From Pseudomonadota bacterium (GTDB lineage: Bacteria > Pseudomonadota > Gammaproteobacteria > Pseudomonadales > Oleiphilaceae), in NCBI GenBank assembly GCA_023430625.1, contig JAEZAA010000152.1, forward strand, positions 1-5,482: 5,482 nucleotides of DNA. Reading direction: 5' to 3'. The position numbers were made by a program, and so were the translations under genes. This document shows, one piece after another, positions 5,433-5,482 of this stretch; position 1 is the first letter of the stretch; every line of letters begins with the position of its first letter. Below the pieces are notes generated by a model. That model was not told the DNA's origin. It saw only the letters and a list, made by a program, of their open reading frames with translations, and did not search any database.

Positions 5433-5482
5433 CTGTCTCTTTACACATCTCCGAGCCCACGAGACGCTCATGAATCTGGTAA
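5433..5482 (+). other. Illumina Nextera adapter read-through (artificial sequence)
   Basis: Not genomic. Bases 5433-5450 match the Nextera transposon end (reverse complement of the Tn5 mosaic end) with one A missing from the TTATACAC part. Bases 5451-5465 match the read-2 adapter tail CCGAGCCCACGAGAC exactly. Bases 5466-5473, GCTCATGA, equal the i7 index N714 as I recall the index list. Bases 5474-5482, ATCTGGTAA, resemble the expected flow-cell start ATCTCGTAT with two errors. The ATG at 5470 lies within the index and is not a gene start. Confidence 0.95.

Noticed and set aside
5433..5450. Natural Tn5 or other insertion sequence end
   Set aside because: The mosaic end is followed by the Nextera read-2 tail and an index, which occur only in library constructs.
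4342..5460. Long antisense open frame (372 codons) opposite cheB
   Set aside because: It is a shadow of cheB by codon bias. Its putative start lies inside the artificial adapter sequence.
5470..5482. Start of another gene (ATG AAT CTG GTA) after cheB
   Set aside because: The ATG falls in the adapter's index sequence, so it is not genomic.

Overview
The window is a compact chemotaxis (chemosensory) operon from a GC-rich bacterium, most likely a Pseudomonadota (gamma- or betaproteobacterial) species. This rests on the style of the Che proteins, GC-rich codon usage and Shine-Dalgarno starts; no taxonomic marker is present, so genus is not claimed. All genes are on the + strand and tightly packed: the 3' end of a methyl-accepting chemotaxis protein (mcp), then cheY, a small STAS-domain gene, cheA, cheR and cheB. 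There is no gene-free stretch longer than about 50 bases, and I see no terminator or convincing promoter inside the cluster.

Layout: 1-501 is the C-terminal part of an mcp (start outside the window); 525-893 cheY; 916-1266 STAS protein; 1263-3497 cheA; 3494-4315 cheR; 4339-5430 cheB. The STAS/cheA and cheA/cheR junctions are both 4-base ATGA overlaps, which implies translational coupling. cheW, cheD and cheZ are not in the window, so the array coupling protein must be encoded upstream or elsewhere.

How it works together, from family knowledge: the receptor controls the histidine kinase CheA. CheA phosphorylates itself on His46 and passes phosphate to CheY (Asp53) and CheB (Asp59). CheR and CheB add and remove receptor methyl groups for adaptation. 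Three features depart from the textbook system. (1) The receptor tail carries a motif closely resembling the CheZ phosphatase active site (FQDxxxQ), followed 66 residues later by an acidic-hydrophobic C-terminus ending in Phe. This is the spacing in E. coli CheZ (67 residues, from memory), so the receptor may carry its own CheY-P phosphatase module. (2) CheA has, between P2 and P3, two 24-residue repeats resembling the MshEN cyclic-di-GMP-binding motif. (3) The STAS protein has DSAG where SpoIIAA has DSSG, so the classical phosphoserine site is missing.

The last 50 bases (5433-5482) are not genomic. They match the Illumina Nextera read-2 adapter (Tn5 mosaic end, adapter tail, an 8-base i7 index and the start of the flow-cell sequence) with small errors. 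The real sequence ends at 5432, two bases after the cheB stop, and nothing should be annotated or inferred downstream of it.
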